Shown here in pieces: positions 54,876 through 64,000 of a stretch of DNA of 64,000 nt (positions within the stretch are counted from its first letter, which is position 1; each line of letters opens with the position of its first letter). The translations under genes were made by a program, and so were the position numbers. This stretch comes from Ryuthela nishihirai (taxonomy: Eukaryota > Arthropoda > Arachnida > Araneae > Heptathelidae): positions 17,154,001 to 17,218,000 of the forward strand of contig JAWZYU010000001.1 in the NCBI GenBank assembly GCA_038380435.1, given 5' to 3'. The notes below the pieces were generated by a model. It saw nothing but the letters and a program-made list of their open reading frames with translations. It searched no databases and was not told the origin of the DNA.

Positions 54876-55262
54876 GGGGCAGGGGTGGCTCAGTCGGTAG
54901 CGCGCCAGGCTCGTAATCTGTAGTTCCCAGGTTCGAGTCCCAGCTGGGTCAGCGTTGAGATTTATCTCCGCAAAATTCCTCGCCCTGCCCACGGTCAGTA
55001 GGGGACACCGATGGGCTTGGAAAGGCCGCCATCCGTCGGATGGGACGTTAAGCCGTGGCCCCGTGTGCGGGAGAGACATACCCTGTACACGTTAAAGAAC
55101 ACGCTGGATGGCCTTGACTGGAGGCTACCATCTGTCTCCCAACAGCTGTTCCAGTGGGTCCCCTCCCCCAACCCTCTCTGAGCCTTCGGGGTCCTTGTGA
55201 CCTGGCTATTTAGCCCATGGTGTGCAAAAAAGTGCCGCTCAGAGGTAAAACAACCCAAACAA
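54876..55262 (+). mobile_element. Nin-type SINE, full length
   Basis: Flanks CTGGACCACTT (54865-54875) and CTGAACCACTT (55263-55273) form a one-mismatch TSD. Confidence 0.92.
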
Positions 55263-55273
55263 CTGAACCACTT

Positions 55274-56191
55274 TGTAAATGGGGGCTTGGCCCCTTAACG
55301 TCTGGTCCAGTCAGGTATCAGATCCATTCAATCTTATATCATCTTGTTTAGTGATCTCAAAAATGCGCATGCGCTGAAATATATTATCACTGAACTACAC
55401 GACAGGGGTCACCAATTCAGAGTGGGAAGTTACTATTCTTTTTTTAGAGATCTTCATTCTGAAATCTTCATTGCACGGTACCAGTGAAGTGAAAAATACT
55501 GGAAAAAGATTTATTAATTTCGGACAATGAAGACGACTGTAACTATATGAACTCTATTGCATTTCATGTCCACAAAATATAACTATGGAAGTTAAATTCT
55601 AATCAAATTCGAATTCCAAACAAAAGTGATCACTGCGTGGCTTCGCCAAACATGGGCGTGGCAAAAAGTTGCTTTTCTCGAGATATAGGATAAATTTATA
55701 CTCAATTTTGAGAAGTTTGGTAAATAATTATTCTATCTGTCAGATTATTTCACTTTTTAATTTCAACATATAAGACTGAGTCTAATTTAACCAATCCCTA
55801 TTCCTTGATATTTGAGCGATTTCGATTAAAATTTAAAGTAACAGACAGTAATGAAATGATTGTGTCGCTGCAATCAAATGAATATTAATGGCGGATGAAT
55901 CTGTAAAGATTTTGTGCTATCGTTCAGTATAGACAGAACTGCAGAATCCAAACGAATGATTCGTATGCCTGATAACAATTTTCAAGTGAATTTTCCATTA
56001 AGAATGCATTAAAATATTTCAGTTAAGTATCTAAAGAGAGCAACGAATCCGCAGATGCATTTTTGTTTGAAAAATCATAAAATGACTGGTGGAGGTTTCG
56101 TTTTCAATGCTGTCACAGGAATCTGTTGAGTGAGAACATGGTGAATGAATTGCATAGTATGTAATGCTGTCAAAGTTGTTTTAATATAATG
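55274..56191. other. AT-rich unassigned sequence
   Basis: Nothing recognised. Confidence 0.4.
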
Positions 56192-56193
56192 TA

Positions 56194-56406
56194 CAGTGGC
56201 TCAAAAAATATTCAAACACTATGGTTGATTACAGAATTCAGAAAAAAATATTTGGCAATGATTTTTTTAGAAATTAGTGATCTGGCAACCTTCGTGTCAC
56301 GTGACACGAAGGTTGCCATATCACTAATTTCTAAAAAATAGTTGCCAGATATTTTTTTCTGAATTCTGTAATCAACCATAGTGTTCGGATATTTTTTGAG
56401 CCACTG
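56194..56406. mobile_element. Tc1/mariner-type foldback MITE, copy 5
   Basis: Ends CAGTGGCTCAAAAAATATTC and inverse, with TA on both sides. Almost uninterrupted palindrome around CGTGTCACGTGACACG. Confidence 0.9.
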
Positions 56407-56599
56407 TACGCTACATAATAGAAACTTATATGAGTGCGATCGCAAATTTAAGTGCATCTACCGTTTAGAAAAAACATACTGAAGTGTACATGATTTAAAA
56501 CATTCAATTTAGTTTTTAATAGGATCAGAAGACATTCGTCATTATATTGAACTCACATTTAAAACTGAACTCATTGATCAGAGGAATTCTTATACTTTA

Positions 56600-57480
56600 C
56601 ATCCTTATATCCGTACGTGCCTAGATTTCTGAGACTACCATTACATGTCTTCTGATTTATAGCCTCAGAAATTTTGATTTCTCGAACAGACTCAATGTTG
56701 CTCCACTAAATTCGTTTCTTTTTCGATGTCGTGTTATTGATAGTGATACTTGCTCTGTTTGTGAAGATCCTGAAACAACGGAACATTACTTATTAAGATG
56801 TCCCAATATAATTCATACAAGGACTGCTCTCTTAGCAAAATTGCATCAACAGGGCCTTAACCCTTTCACGACTAAGGGAAACATTTTTCCCATTTTAAAA
56901 TTGGTGATTGTCGTATTTAATTATAACCTTATCTGCATTTTTTATACAGAATGTCAAAATAGAACGTATGCCGAACGCAATTACGTAAATGGGAACGTTT
57001 AGAAAACAAAAACAGAACTGTCAGGACGCATAATATATGTACTATGTGCAATGTCCATCTTTTCCTCAATACCAAAAGAAATTGTTTCGCAGAATATCAT
57101 AATTAGCACATCATTTGTATAGTAATTTTATTTCATAATTTTGTATTATTTTAGTTAACATTTTGTTCTAATAAACCAATAAATAAAAGACATTGCATAA
57201 TAAGCCTAACTATAATTTGTGTGACCTTTATAGTCCATTGGGAAAAATATTTCCCATAAAATTCCAAAAAAAACTACACATTGTTATGTATTTTTCTTAT
57301 GATTTTTATTTATTTTACGTCTAAACAAATTAAAATAAACAGTTACATACTAATATTTACTCTTAGAAACCTTATGGTCCTGAAAGGGTTAACAATTTGC
57401 TCTATATTCCAACATTGATATATTATCACTGCCATTACCAATTTTGATACCCGCTCTAGAATTTTATATTCAGAGCTTTC
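56600..57480 (+). pseudogene. Non-LTR retrotransposon C-terminal (zinc-knuckle) fragment split by a MITE
   Basis: The plus frame before the MITE reads FDFSNRLNVAPLNSFLFRCR, then DSDTCSVCEDPETTEHYLLR and CPN. The Cys-x2-Cys...His-x4-Cys pattern with the preceding LN.FL.R phrase is the C-terminal finger found after the RT of several non-LTR clades. The reading resumes after the MITE near 57393 with degraded sequence. No RT remains. Confidence 0.65.
56861..57388 (+). mobile_element. piggyBac-type MITE, copy 3 (528 bp)
   Basis: TTAA at 56857-56860 and 57389-57392. Ends CCCTTTCACGACTAAGG and, inverted, CCCTTTCAGGACCATAAGG: the best-preserved termini of the three. Confidence 0.93.
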
Positions 57481-57928
57481 GCAGATTTAGAGTTTATAAA
57501 TGACTATGTTTACTTTACACATTAATCAATATTGCGCACAATTTATCAATGCAAAATCATTCTGTAGAGGCTTGTTTTGGAATAGTATATAGAGCGCCTC
57601 TTGGATAAAAATCCCATCATCGTCTTCAAAGAAGAAGAAGAACAGTTTATAATAAAACATTCCGACATTTTTGGACCCACATATATATCATCGAGCCAGT
57701 TGTGTCTCAAGGCACAACAAAAAATTTCAAATTAGTGGGAGAAGTAAGATGGATGAGGTTAAGGATTGGATAAACTCGGTACTCAGTTCTATCACATCAC
57801 GATATCCGATCAGTTTCTAATTTTAGTAATGGATGATGCGCGAATCGTCGGAATTGTGTTTATAGTTCGTTTTTTGTTTTCGATCACACAAAGATTTCAT
57901 TCATAATATCCTGATTTTTATCATTTTT
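57481..57928. other. Unassigned sequence
   Basis: Nothing recognised beyond GAAGAAGAAGAA at about 57630. Confidence 0.4.
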
Positions 57929-57940
57929 CCAAAGAAAACG

Positions 57941-58319
57941 GGGGCGGGGGTGGCTCAGTCGGTAGCGGGCCAGGCTCGTAATCTGTAGTTCCCAGGTTCG
58001 AGTCCCAGCTGGTCAGCGTTGAGATTTATCTCCACAAAATTCCCCGCCTTGCCCACGGTCAGTAGGGGACACCGATGGGCTTGGAAAAGGCCGCCGTCCG
58101 TCGGATGGGACGTTAAGCCGTGGCCCCGTGTGCGGGAGAGCTGTACCCTGTGCACGTTAAAGAACACGCTGGATGACCTTGACGGGAGGCTACCATCTGT
58201 CTCCCAACAGCTGTTCCACTTCCTCCCCCAACCTTCTCTGAGCCTTCGGGGTCCATGTGACCTGGCCATTTAGCCCATGGTGTGCAAAAAAGTGCCGCTC
58301 AGAGGTAAAACAACCCAAC
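57941..58319 (+). mobile_element. Nin-type SINE with a small deletion
   Basis: The TSD CCAAAGAAAACG is exact at 57929-57940 and 58320-58331. The GTTCCAGTGGGTCCCC stretch is shortened. Confidence 0.93.
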
Positions 58320-58436
58320 CCAAAGAAAACGAGATAATGGTTTCGCTTTGTCGTCTGTCTCGCTGTCTGTCTGTCCGTCTGTAGACATCGAACTTTTTTT
58401 GCTTACAGATATAAAATAAAATTTCTTTTCGTGTTG

Positions 58437-59520
58437 AATAGGTATTGATGAAATATTACGATATGCACTTTCCGAATCTCTCTAAATCTATAATTACGTC
58501 CTCTAGCGGTGAAAAAGTTGAAAATTCCAAAATTTCAAACGAATATTGCGAACGATGTATTTAAACTAGAGATTTGAAATTTTGGTAGTGGAATGTAAAT
58601 GTTACGAAGTTTCTATTACCAACAATGAGTTAAACCTTTAGACCCGGAGGAGGTGAGTAAACATACCTTTTCAGTTTTAGCAGATAATTGTCTGTTTTTA
58701 GAGATCAATGAAAAATTCTTTTTGGGTTAGTTAGGAATTGATGAAATATTATGATTCACACTTTTTAAATCTTCCGAAAACTATAATTGCGCCATCTAAC
58801 GGTGGAAAAATTTGCAAATTTCAATCCTAACGGGAGCCGTCCCATGGCCGAGTGGTTAGCGCGCTTGGCTACTGATCTAAGGGACCTGGGTTCGAGCCCC
58901 GGGTAAGGCATGGCTGTTTGTGTCGTTTTTCTGCTGAGGTCCTGCCATCCTCTCAGACCTTCTACTATGGCATATAAACTGACAGGCTCCTGTCAGACCT
59001 CTGTGGCAAGCAGCTGCTTGAGGGAGTAAAAAAAAATTCCTAACGGTGGAAAAGTTTGCAAAAATTTTAAACAAATATTGCAAACGACCTATTCTAGCGA
59101 GAAATTTCAGATTTTGGTGGTGGAATGTGAACGCCTTGATGTTTCCATTGGCAACAATGAAATCACCTCTTAGACCCAGGGGAGGGAACACAATTTTTTT
59201 TGTTTTAGCATAAAATTGTTTGCATTTAGAGATAAATGAAAAAATCTTTTTTTTAGGGTTAGATACGAATTGATAAAATATTATGATTTACACTTTTGGA
59301 ATTTTTCGAACAGTATAATGCGTCCTCTAACAGTGAAAAAGATTGAAAATTCCAAAATTTCAAACTAATATTACAACGATGTTATTAATGATAGAAATAT
59401 GAAATTTTGGTGGTGGAATATGAACGTCATCAAATTTGCATTGGAAGCAATGAATTTAAAAACGAAGAAATTAGAAAACTATTTTTACTTTGATTGGTAC
59501 TAATGAAATATTATAAATTC
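58437..59520 (+). repeat. Roughly 300-bp tandem repeat, about three units
   Basis: TAGGTATTGATGAAATATTA, TAGGAATTGATGAAATATTA and TAGATACGAATTGATAAAAT start successive units at about 58438, 58731 and 59262. Each continues with GTGAAAAAGTTGAAAATTCC-like and GGTGGTGGAATGTGAACG-like blocks. The second unit is split by a SINE2. Units differ enough to be old. Confidence 0.85.
58834..59037 (+). mobile_element. SINE2, full length, inside the tandem repeat
   Basis: The TSD TCCTAACGG is exact at 58825-58833 and 59038-59046. Complete head, hairpin and A-rich end. Confidence 0.93.
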
Positions 59521-60179
59521 TCATTTTTCAAATAGTAAGTAGTTTTAATATATTTATCTGTACAAATCATTGAAATGATGAAACAACAGAACTGTTATCA
59601 AGTTTTAGAAATAATACAAATATATAGAATAGAAATTTGAAATATTAGTGGTAATTTCTAAGAAATATTCCATGACAGCAATAATCTACTTAGTTTCTGA
59701 AGAGTTGTGGTAAGTGCAACTTATTATATTTAAGAATTAAAAGACGAGTACTTTTATATTGTATAATTACTAATGAAATACTATTTGCATTTTATCCACT
59801 AGCTCAAACTAAAATAAACCCATCATCCACTAGCTCAAACTAAAACTTTTAAGGAATGAAACAATAGACGAACGAAAAACTTCTTTCTCTCTTAAACGAG
59901 ATTCTCATATGCACCAGAGGTGACTGCGTCCTTCTAGTTTCGTAGTAAAAGTTACCGTTAGAACAAATTCATTTTCTATTTAGAAAATGTACTTGTTTAG
60001 TAATTTATAAATATGAAGTCATTTTTTAGTTTGTCATTTCCATCTTCTTATTCAAGCATATCGGCAAGCTCGGGCATTCTCCGTTTAAAATAGCACAAAT
60101 GAATTCGGACTCAGAATTATTTAAATTTTAAATATTTCATGTAAAACTGTAAAAAAGTAAGTAAAGATATAAAAAAAAA
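59521..60179. other. AT-rich unassigned sequence
   Basis: A short direct duplication CATCCACTAGCTCAAACTAA lies near 59790 and 59825. Nothing else. Confidence 0.45.
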
Positions 60180-60516
60180 TTCGATTATTACACCCTTTTA
60201 ATAGTCTTTAAAAATAAAAAATAATTTCTTACGTATTCTATATCTTTAATAAATGAAGGGATCTTTACGTTTTATATTACCCACGAACTTTCAGTTTCTA
60301 CTAGTATTTCGAATATATTTCATTCCAAATAGTATCAACATTTTAATTTTGCAATAAAATGATTATAATCAATACGATAAGAATAAAATAAATGATTGCG
60401 ACGGTGATATGTGTTTCGTGTATATATGTCTTATGATATATCAAAAGAGTGTTTTCCTCAAATCGCACTCTAGTGGGCGCAGGCTCGAAAAATTGAACCC
60501 GAACCCATCTCTGTTG
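60180..60516. repeat. Dispersed repeat shared with 33690-34093
   Basis: Diverged copy of the segment left of foldback MITE copy 3, also ending just left of a foldback MITE. Confidence 0.55.
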
Positions 60517-60518
60517 TA

Positions 60519-60781
60519 CAGCCGCGCAAAAAATTATCCGAACACTATGGTTGATTACAGAATTCAGAAAAAATATCTGGCAACAATTTTTTTAGAAATT
60601 AATGATCTGGCAACCTTCGTGTCACCTGACACGAAGGTTGCCAGATCATTAATTTCTAAAAAATATATATTTATCGTGACACGAAGGTTGCCAGATCATT
60701 AATTTCTAAAAAAATTGTTGCCAGATATTTTTTCTGAATTCTGTAATCAACCATAGTGTTCGGATATTTTTTGAGCTACTG
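60519..60781. mobile_element. Foldback MITE copy 6, with duplicated inner arm
   Basis: Left end CAGCCGCGCAAAAAATTATC, right end GAGCTACTG, TA on both sides. The segment GACACGAAGGTTGCCAGATC plus ATTAATTTCTAAAAA is present twice (about 60629 and 60679), joined by ATATATATTTATC. Confidence 0.87.
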
Positions 60782-60783
60782 TA

Positions 60784-61155
60784 TATATGTATACATTTAT
60801 ATGCTCCTTTGTCCATATATTTATATATAAGGATTAAAAGAGACCAAATACTATATTTTTTGATGAATAATAGAGCAAATTAGAGAAAGAAGTAAATAAT
60901 AATGGAGAGCGAAAAGTTAGAGAAATTTTCTCTATTATTTTACTTTTCTACAATTTATTTACACCTCCATTATGTTGAAATTTTTTCTTCATGTTTTTCT
61001 CCTTATAAATCGAGAAGTGCTTACGAATATTCGGTGTTTAATACACTGCGCATTTACTTTATTGCTAATTGGCCTGATCGGCTTAAACCTTTATATTGTA
61101 AAAGCCGATCACGACATTTGATAAAAACAGTACTCATAAGTATAGCTCAGATTTC
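60784..61155. other. AT-rich unassigned sequence
   Basis: Plus frame 60902-61165 (87 codons) has no recognised domain. Confidence 0.4.
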
Positions 61156-61157
61156 TA

Positions 61158-62651
61158 CAGGGTGATTCAGAATTCATCATCAATATTTGGTGGGGAGGTA
61201 GGTAATAAGAAACGAAGGAGATTTCACATAGGAAAGCATGGGCGCATATGCCATGTAGTAGGGCAAAATGACCCCAGTTCAATGATGGAAAGAACACATA
61301 AGAAGGAAGTGGTAAGGAAAAAACATTTATTATCTTACATGTAACATTTCTTTGCATTGGTTGTACAGACTTACAAGAGGTGCTCGAACTGCCGACCATG
61401 TGCTAGAATGCATGACTCACAACGGCGTTGCATGGACAGCCGGACCCTGTGGAAGATGCCTGGCATTTCCCGGATGTTTGAGGCAGCAACTGATATGCGT
61501 GCTACAAGATCCATAGCACTATCAACTGGGGTCTCGTACACCATGTTTTTCATAGCACCCCATACAAAGAAATCGATTGGAGATAAATCCGGTGAACATG
61601 GTGGCCAAGAAACCGGTCCACCGCGGCCAATCCATTGACCACCAAACTGTCTGCGTAGGTAAGCATGCACAGCATTTGCGAAATGTGCAGGAGCGCCGTC
61701 ATGCTGGAACCACATTCGCCGGAGACTACCATCAGGAACCTCGTTCAGAAGATCCGGTAACACAGTCTGAAGAAATGTTAGGTACTTGGCACCGTCCAAA
61801 CGGGATGGTAGTAAATACGCCCAACAAACAGTCACCGACAATCCCAGTCCACACATTGACAGCAAAACGTTGTTGCGCAGCTCCAGGTCTTGTACCGTGT
61901 GGGTTCTGATGAGCCCACACATGCCAATTGTGTGTGTGTTGAAGACACCCTCTCGAGTGAACAACGCCTCATCGGTGAAAAGAACATACGTTGAGAAATT
62001 GGGATCAACGGCTGTTCTCTGCATGAACCACTGACAAAAAATAACACGCTTGGGATGGTCGTCTGCTGCCAATAATTGCACTCTTTGCAGATGAAACGGA
62101 TGTAACCCTTCATCGTGTAATGTCCGCCACGCTGTTGCTTGCGAAATTCCAAACTGCCTAGCCATACCTCCTGTGCTAGCACCAGGTTGTTCCTCGAGTT
62201 CCTGTAGGACAGCTTCCTCTACTGCTACTGACCGTGCCGATCTGCGCCTCCCTCGATTAACATTACTAGCAGCAAACGATCCTGTTTCACGCAGTTGGCG
62301 ATGAATACGTGAAAACATTTGATGCTGTGGCACACGGCGGTTTGGGAAGCGCGCTGCATACAATTGCCTGGCTCGAAGACATCTTTCTCCTGCCGCACCG
62401 TAAGTTACATGCATATCTGCACATTCATTCCACGTATACCGGTTCATGTTACTTCTGCAAATTCACCTTGTCGAATGACAACTGACTGCACGCGTCAAAC
62501 AGCTGTGCTCCTGTATGAGAGGTGTGTACACACAGCGCCCTCTACACCACCATGCGTTCATCTGCCCCCATACTTTCCTATGTGAAATCTCTTTCTTTTC
62601 TTATTCCCTTCCTCCCCACTAAATATTGATGATGAATTCTGAATCACCCTG
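61158..62651 (-). mobile_element. DD41D mariner-type transposon, nearly complete (1494 bp)
   Basis: Inverted ends of about 41 bp (CAGGGTGATTCAGAATTCAT and its inverse; inner part ...AATATTTGGTGGGGAGG against ...AATATTTAGTGGGGAGG), with TA on both sides (61156-61157, 62652-62653). One long transposase frame fills the interior. Different family from copies A and B (TIR and protein clearly differ). Confidence 0.95.
61371..62447 (-). CDS. Mariner-type (DD41D) transposase with a frame-shifted inner segment
   Basis: 358 codons from an ATG at 62447. N-terminal HTH of the DUF4817 kind at residues 8-55 (ADMHVTYGAAG...YAARFPNRR). A second HTH at about 70-110 (MARQFGISQATAWRTLHDEG). Catalytic core with FTDEALF (Asp159), WFQHDGAPAHF (Asp250) and SPDLSPIDFFVWG (Asp292), 41 residues between the last two. 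The frame is open, but residues of about 173-209 (GLIRTHTVQDLELR...) are wrong for the family. The expected text (WHVWAHQNPHGT...FAVNVWTGIVGDCLLG) lies in another frame at about 61806-61930. The cause is an apparent 2-bp excess in a CA run near 61931 and a 2-bp loss near 61805. The core strands between the first and second Asp are therefore scrambled and activity is unlikely. Confidence 0.88.
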   Translation of the reverse strand: MNRYTWNECADMHVTYGAAGERCLRARQLYAARFPNRRVPQHQMFSRIHRQLRETGSFAASNVNRGRRRSARSVAVEEAVLQELEEQPGASTGGMARQFGISQATAWRTLHDEGLHPFHLQRVQLLAADDHPKRVIFCQWFMQRTAVDPNFSTYVLFTDEALFTREGVFNTHTIGMCGLIRTHTVQDLELRNNVLLSMCGLGLSVTVCWAYLLPSRLDGAKYLTFLQTVLPDLLNEVPDGSLRRMWFQHDGAPAHFANAVHAYLRRQFGGQWIGRGGPVSWPPCSPDLSPIDFFVWGAMKNMVYETPVDSAMDLVARISVAASNIREMPGIFHRVRLSMQRRCESCILAHGRQFEHLL

Positions 62652-62653
62652 TA

Positions 62654-63418
62654 TATATTCTTATTTAGACTCAAATTACCGGTTCATGTCTCATACAAGT
62701 CTAGTTCCGTTTTCGCTGTTTTTTTCATTTCAGAGAAAAAATGTGATGTACCCGGGGAGCACATTAGTTTCTAACACTACAGTGAAGCAAAAAACACATC
62801 GGTGATAATTGAATTAAATAACAAATATAAATTTATAATCGAAACGGAGCTGAAAATAGAGTAAACTTGTATGTTATACTTTTCTTTGCAAGAATAAATT
62901 TTAAAATAACACTAGGACGGAGAGAAAAATACATATATAGATAAAAATATTATGGAGAATGATGAAGCAATGGAGAAGCGTAGTGAAAGCAATTGAGACA
63001 ATGAGACTACGCAATTGAGGAAACGATGATTCTCGTAGATCATTGGCTGATTCAGCTATCAGCCACTTTTCAATCAACCAACGATCTATCATGCAATTGT
63101 TGATTCATGACACTCTTGGCTGATTGGCAAGTGACTGATAATTTGGAAGATTCATATATGCCTAAACTGCGCAGTCTCGTGGCCTCAATTGCTTCCAGTC
63201 ACGCTTCGCGCCTGGGAGGAAGATACTGAATTGAAGCAAAAAAAAAATCACAATTCCTTTCCTATTTTGTTTTTTCCTGAAACATTTCGCTAATTATTTC
63301 GTTTAAATAATTGTTAGGAAAAAAAAACAATTTATACATTACGTAACGTCGTAACGTAAAGTCGTCCCGGTCCGTTACAGTTCAATTCAGTATCAGGTGG
63401 GGATAGGGGATAAAGAAG
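62654..63418. other. Unassigned sequence
   Basis: Nothing recognised. Confidence 0.4.
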
Positions 63419-63430
63419 GGAGGGAGGGGG

Positions 63431-63815
63431 TTGAGTTGTTTTACCTCTGAGCGGCACTTTTTTGCACACCATGGGCTAAATGGCCAGGTCACACGGACCC
63501 CGAAGGCTCAGAGAAGGTTGGGGGAGGGGACCCACTGGAAAAGCTGTTGGGAGACAGATGGTAGCCTCCCGTCAAGGCCATCCAGCGTGTTCTTTAACGT
63601 GCACAGGGTATGGCTCTCCCGCACCCGGGGCCACGGCTTAACGTCCCATCCGACGGACGGCAGCCTTTCCAAGCCCATCGGTGTCCCCTACTTGACCGTG
63701 GGCAGGGCGGGGAATTTTGCGGAGATAAATATCAACGCTGACCCAGCTGGGACTCGAACCTGGGAACTACAGATTACGAGCCTGGCGCGCTACCGACTGA
63801 GCCACCCCCGCCCCA
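63431..63815 (-). mobile_element. Nin-type SINE, full length
   Basis: The TSD GGAGGGAGGGGG is exact at 63419-63430 and 63816-63827, an unusual G-rich target. The 140-residue plus frame over it is a reading of the SINE. Confidence 0.92.
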
Positions 63816-64000
63816 GGAGGGAGGGGGACAAGAAGGCCAATTCTCTTTGGTAATGCCAGGAACCGGAAAGGACACCATATCTGAAATTTCAGATGTTGCT
63901 TATACGTATAGTAGGTATTTTTCAAGAAACTGTTTAGATCACTAAAACAGAGAGAACATTTTTTTAACAGAACGGCATTCTAGCTCGATCTTGGCCACCC

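Overview
This 64-kb window is repeat-dominated DNA from a large eukaryotic genome. The repeat families (tRNA-headed SINEs with a Nin-like core, DD41D mariner, Tc1, hAT, piggyBac and pogo-type elements, non-LTR and LTR retrotransposons) point to an arthropod, probably a chelicerate such as a spider. That placement is inference; no host gene in the window fixes it. I found no convincing intact host gene, no functional tRNA or rRNA gene and no CRISPR array. Most open reading frames are accidental readings through SINEs and tandem repeats.

Layout. 0.7-2.3 kb: broken minus-strand LINE with two SINE insertions, then a foldback. 3-4 kb: G-rich minisatellite and a hAT-like remnant. 4.3-14.9 kb: SINEs, foldback MITEs and a decayed mariner (copy A, 9.26-10.57 kb). 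15.3-16.7 kb: 3' end of an RTE-like LINE and a SINE. 17.2-18.8 kb: hAT MITE and two SINEs. 19.2-20.3 kb: T-rich higher-order repeat. 20.5-21.2 kb: 44-bp tandem repeat. 22-26.4 kb: SINE cluster and a pogo/Tigger-like MITE. 27.2-27.7 kb: hAT MITE. 28.3-31.3 kb: two broken protein-coding elements (an uncharacterised family and a Tc1 transposase), each split by a SINE. 35.5-36 kb and 37.1-39 kb: 53-bp and pyrimidine-rich tandem arrays. 39.0-42.5 kb: a young LTR retrotransposon. 44.5-51.1 kb: nested SINEs, a MITE, a 2.9-kb LINE, and mariner copy B carrying a piggyBac-type MITE. 51.8-57.4 kb: more MITEs and SINEs and a LINE tail. 58.4-59.5 kb: a roughly 300-bp tandem repeat split by a SINE. 61.16-62.65 kb: a nearly complete DD41D mariner. 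63.4-63.8 kb: a last SINE.

The two SINE families. The first ('Nin-type', about 390 bp, 29 copies on both strands) has a tRNA-like head with A and B boxes. Its core reads GGATGGGACGTTAAGCCG then GTGCACGTTAAAGAAC, and its 3' tail is CAACCCAACCC. The second ('SINE2', about 200 bp, 10 copies) has a different tRNA-like head and no such core. It carries a conserved CTGACAGG/CCTGTCAG hairpin and an ATTT-rich tail. Many copies keep exact 7-13 bp target-site duplications (TSDs).

The most interesting object is the LTR retrotransposon at 39019-42476 (minus strand). Its two 642-bp LTRs look identical to me, and it has a tRNA-Leu primer-binding site, a polypurine tract and a matching ATAT duplication. 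Its 2.2-kb interior lacks protease, reverse transcriptase, RNase H and the integrase core. In their place, between a gag-like coiled-coil start and the last residues of a Ty3/gypsy-type pol, lie pieces that look captured from host cDNAs: the C-terminal domain of thymidine phosphorylase, a decayed C2H2 zinc-finger pair, and a long unidentified segment. It reads as a recently mobile, non-autonomous, gene-transducing retroelement.
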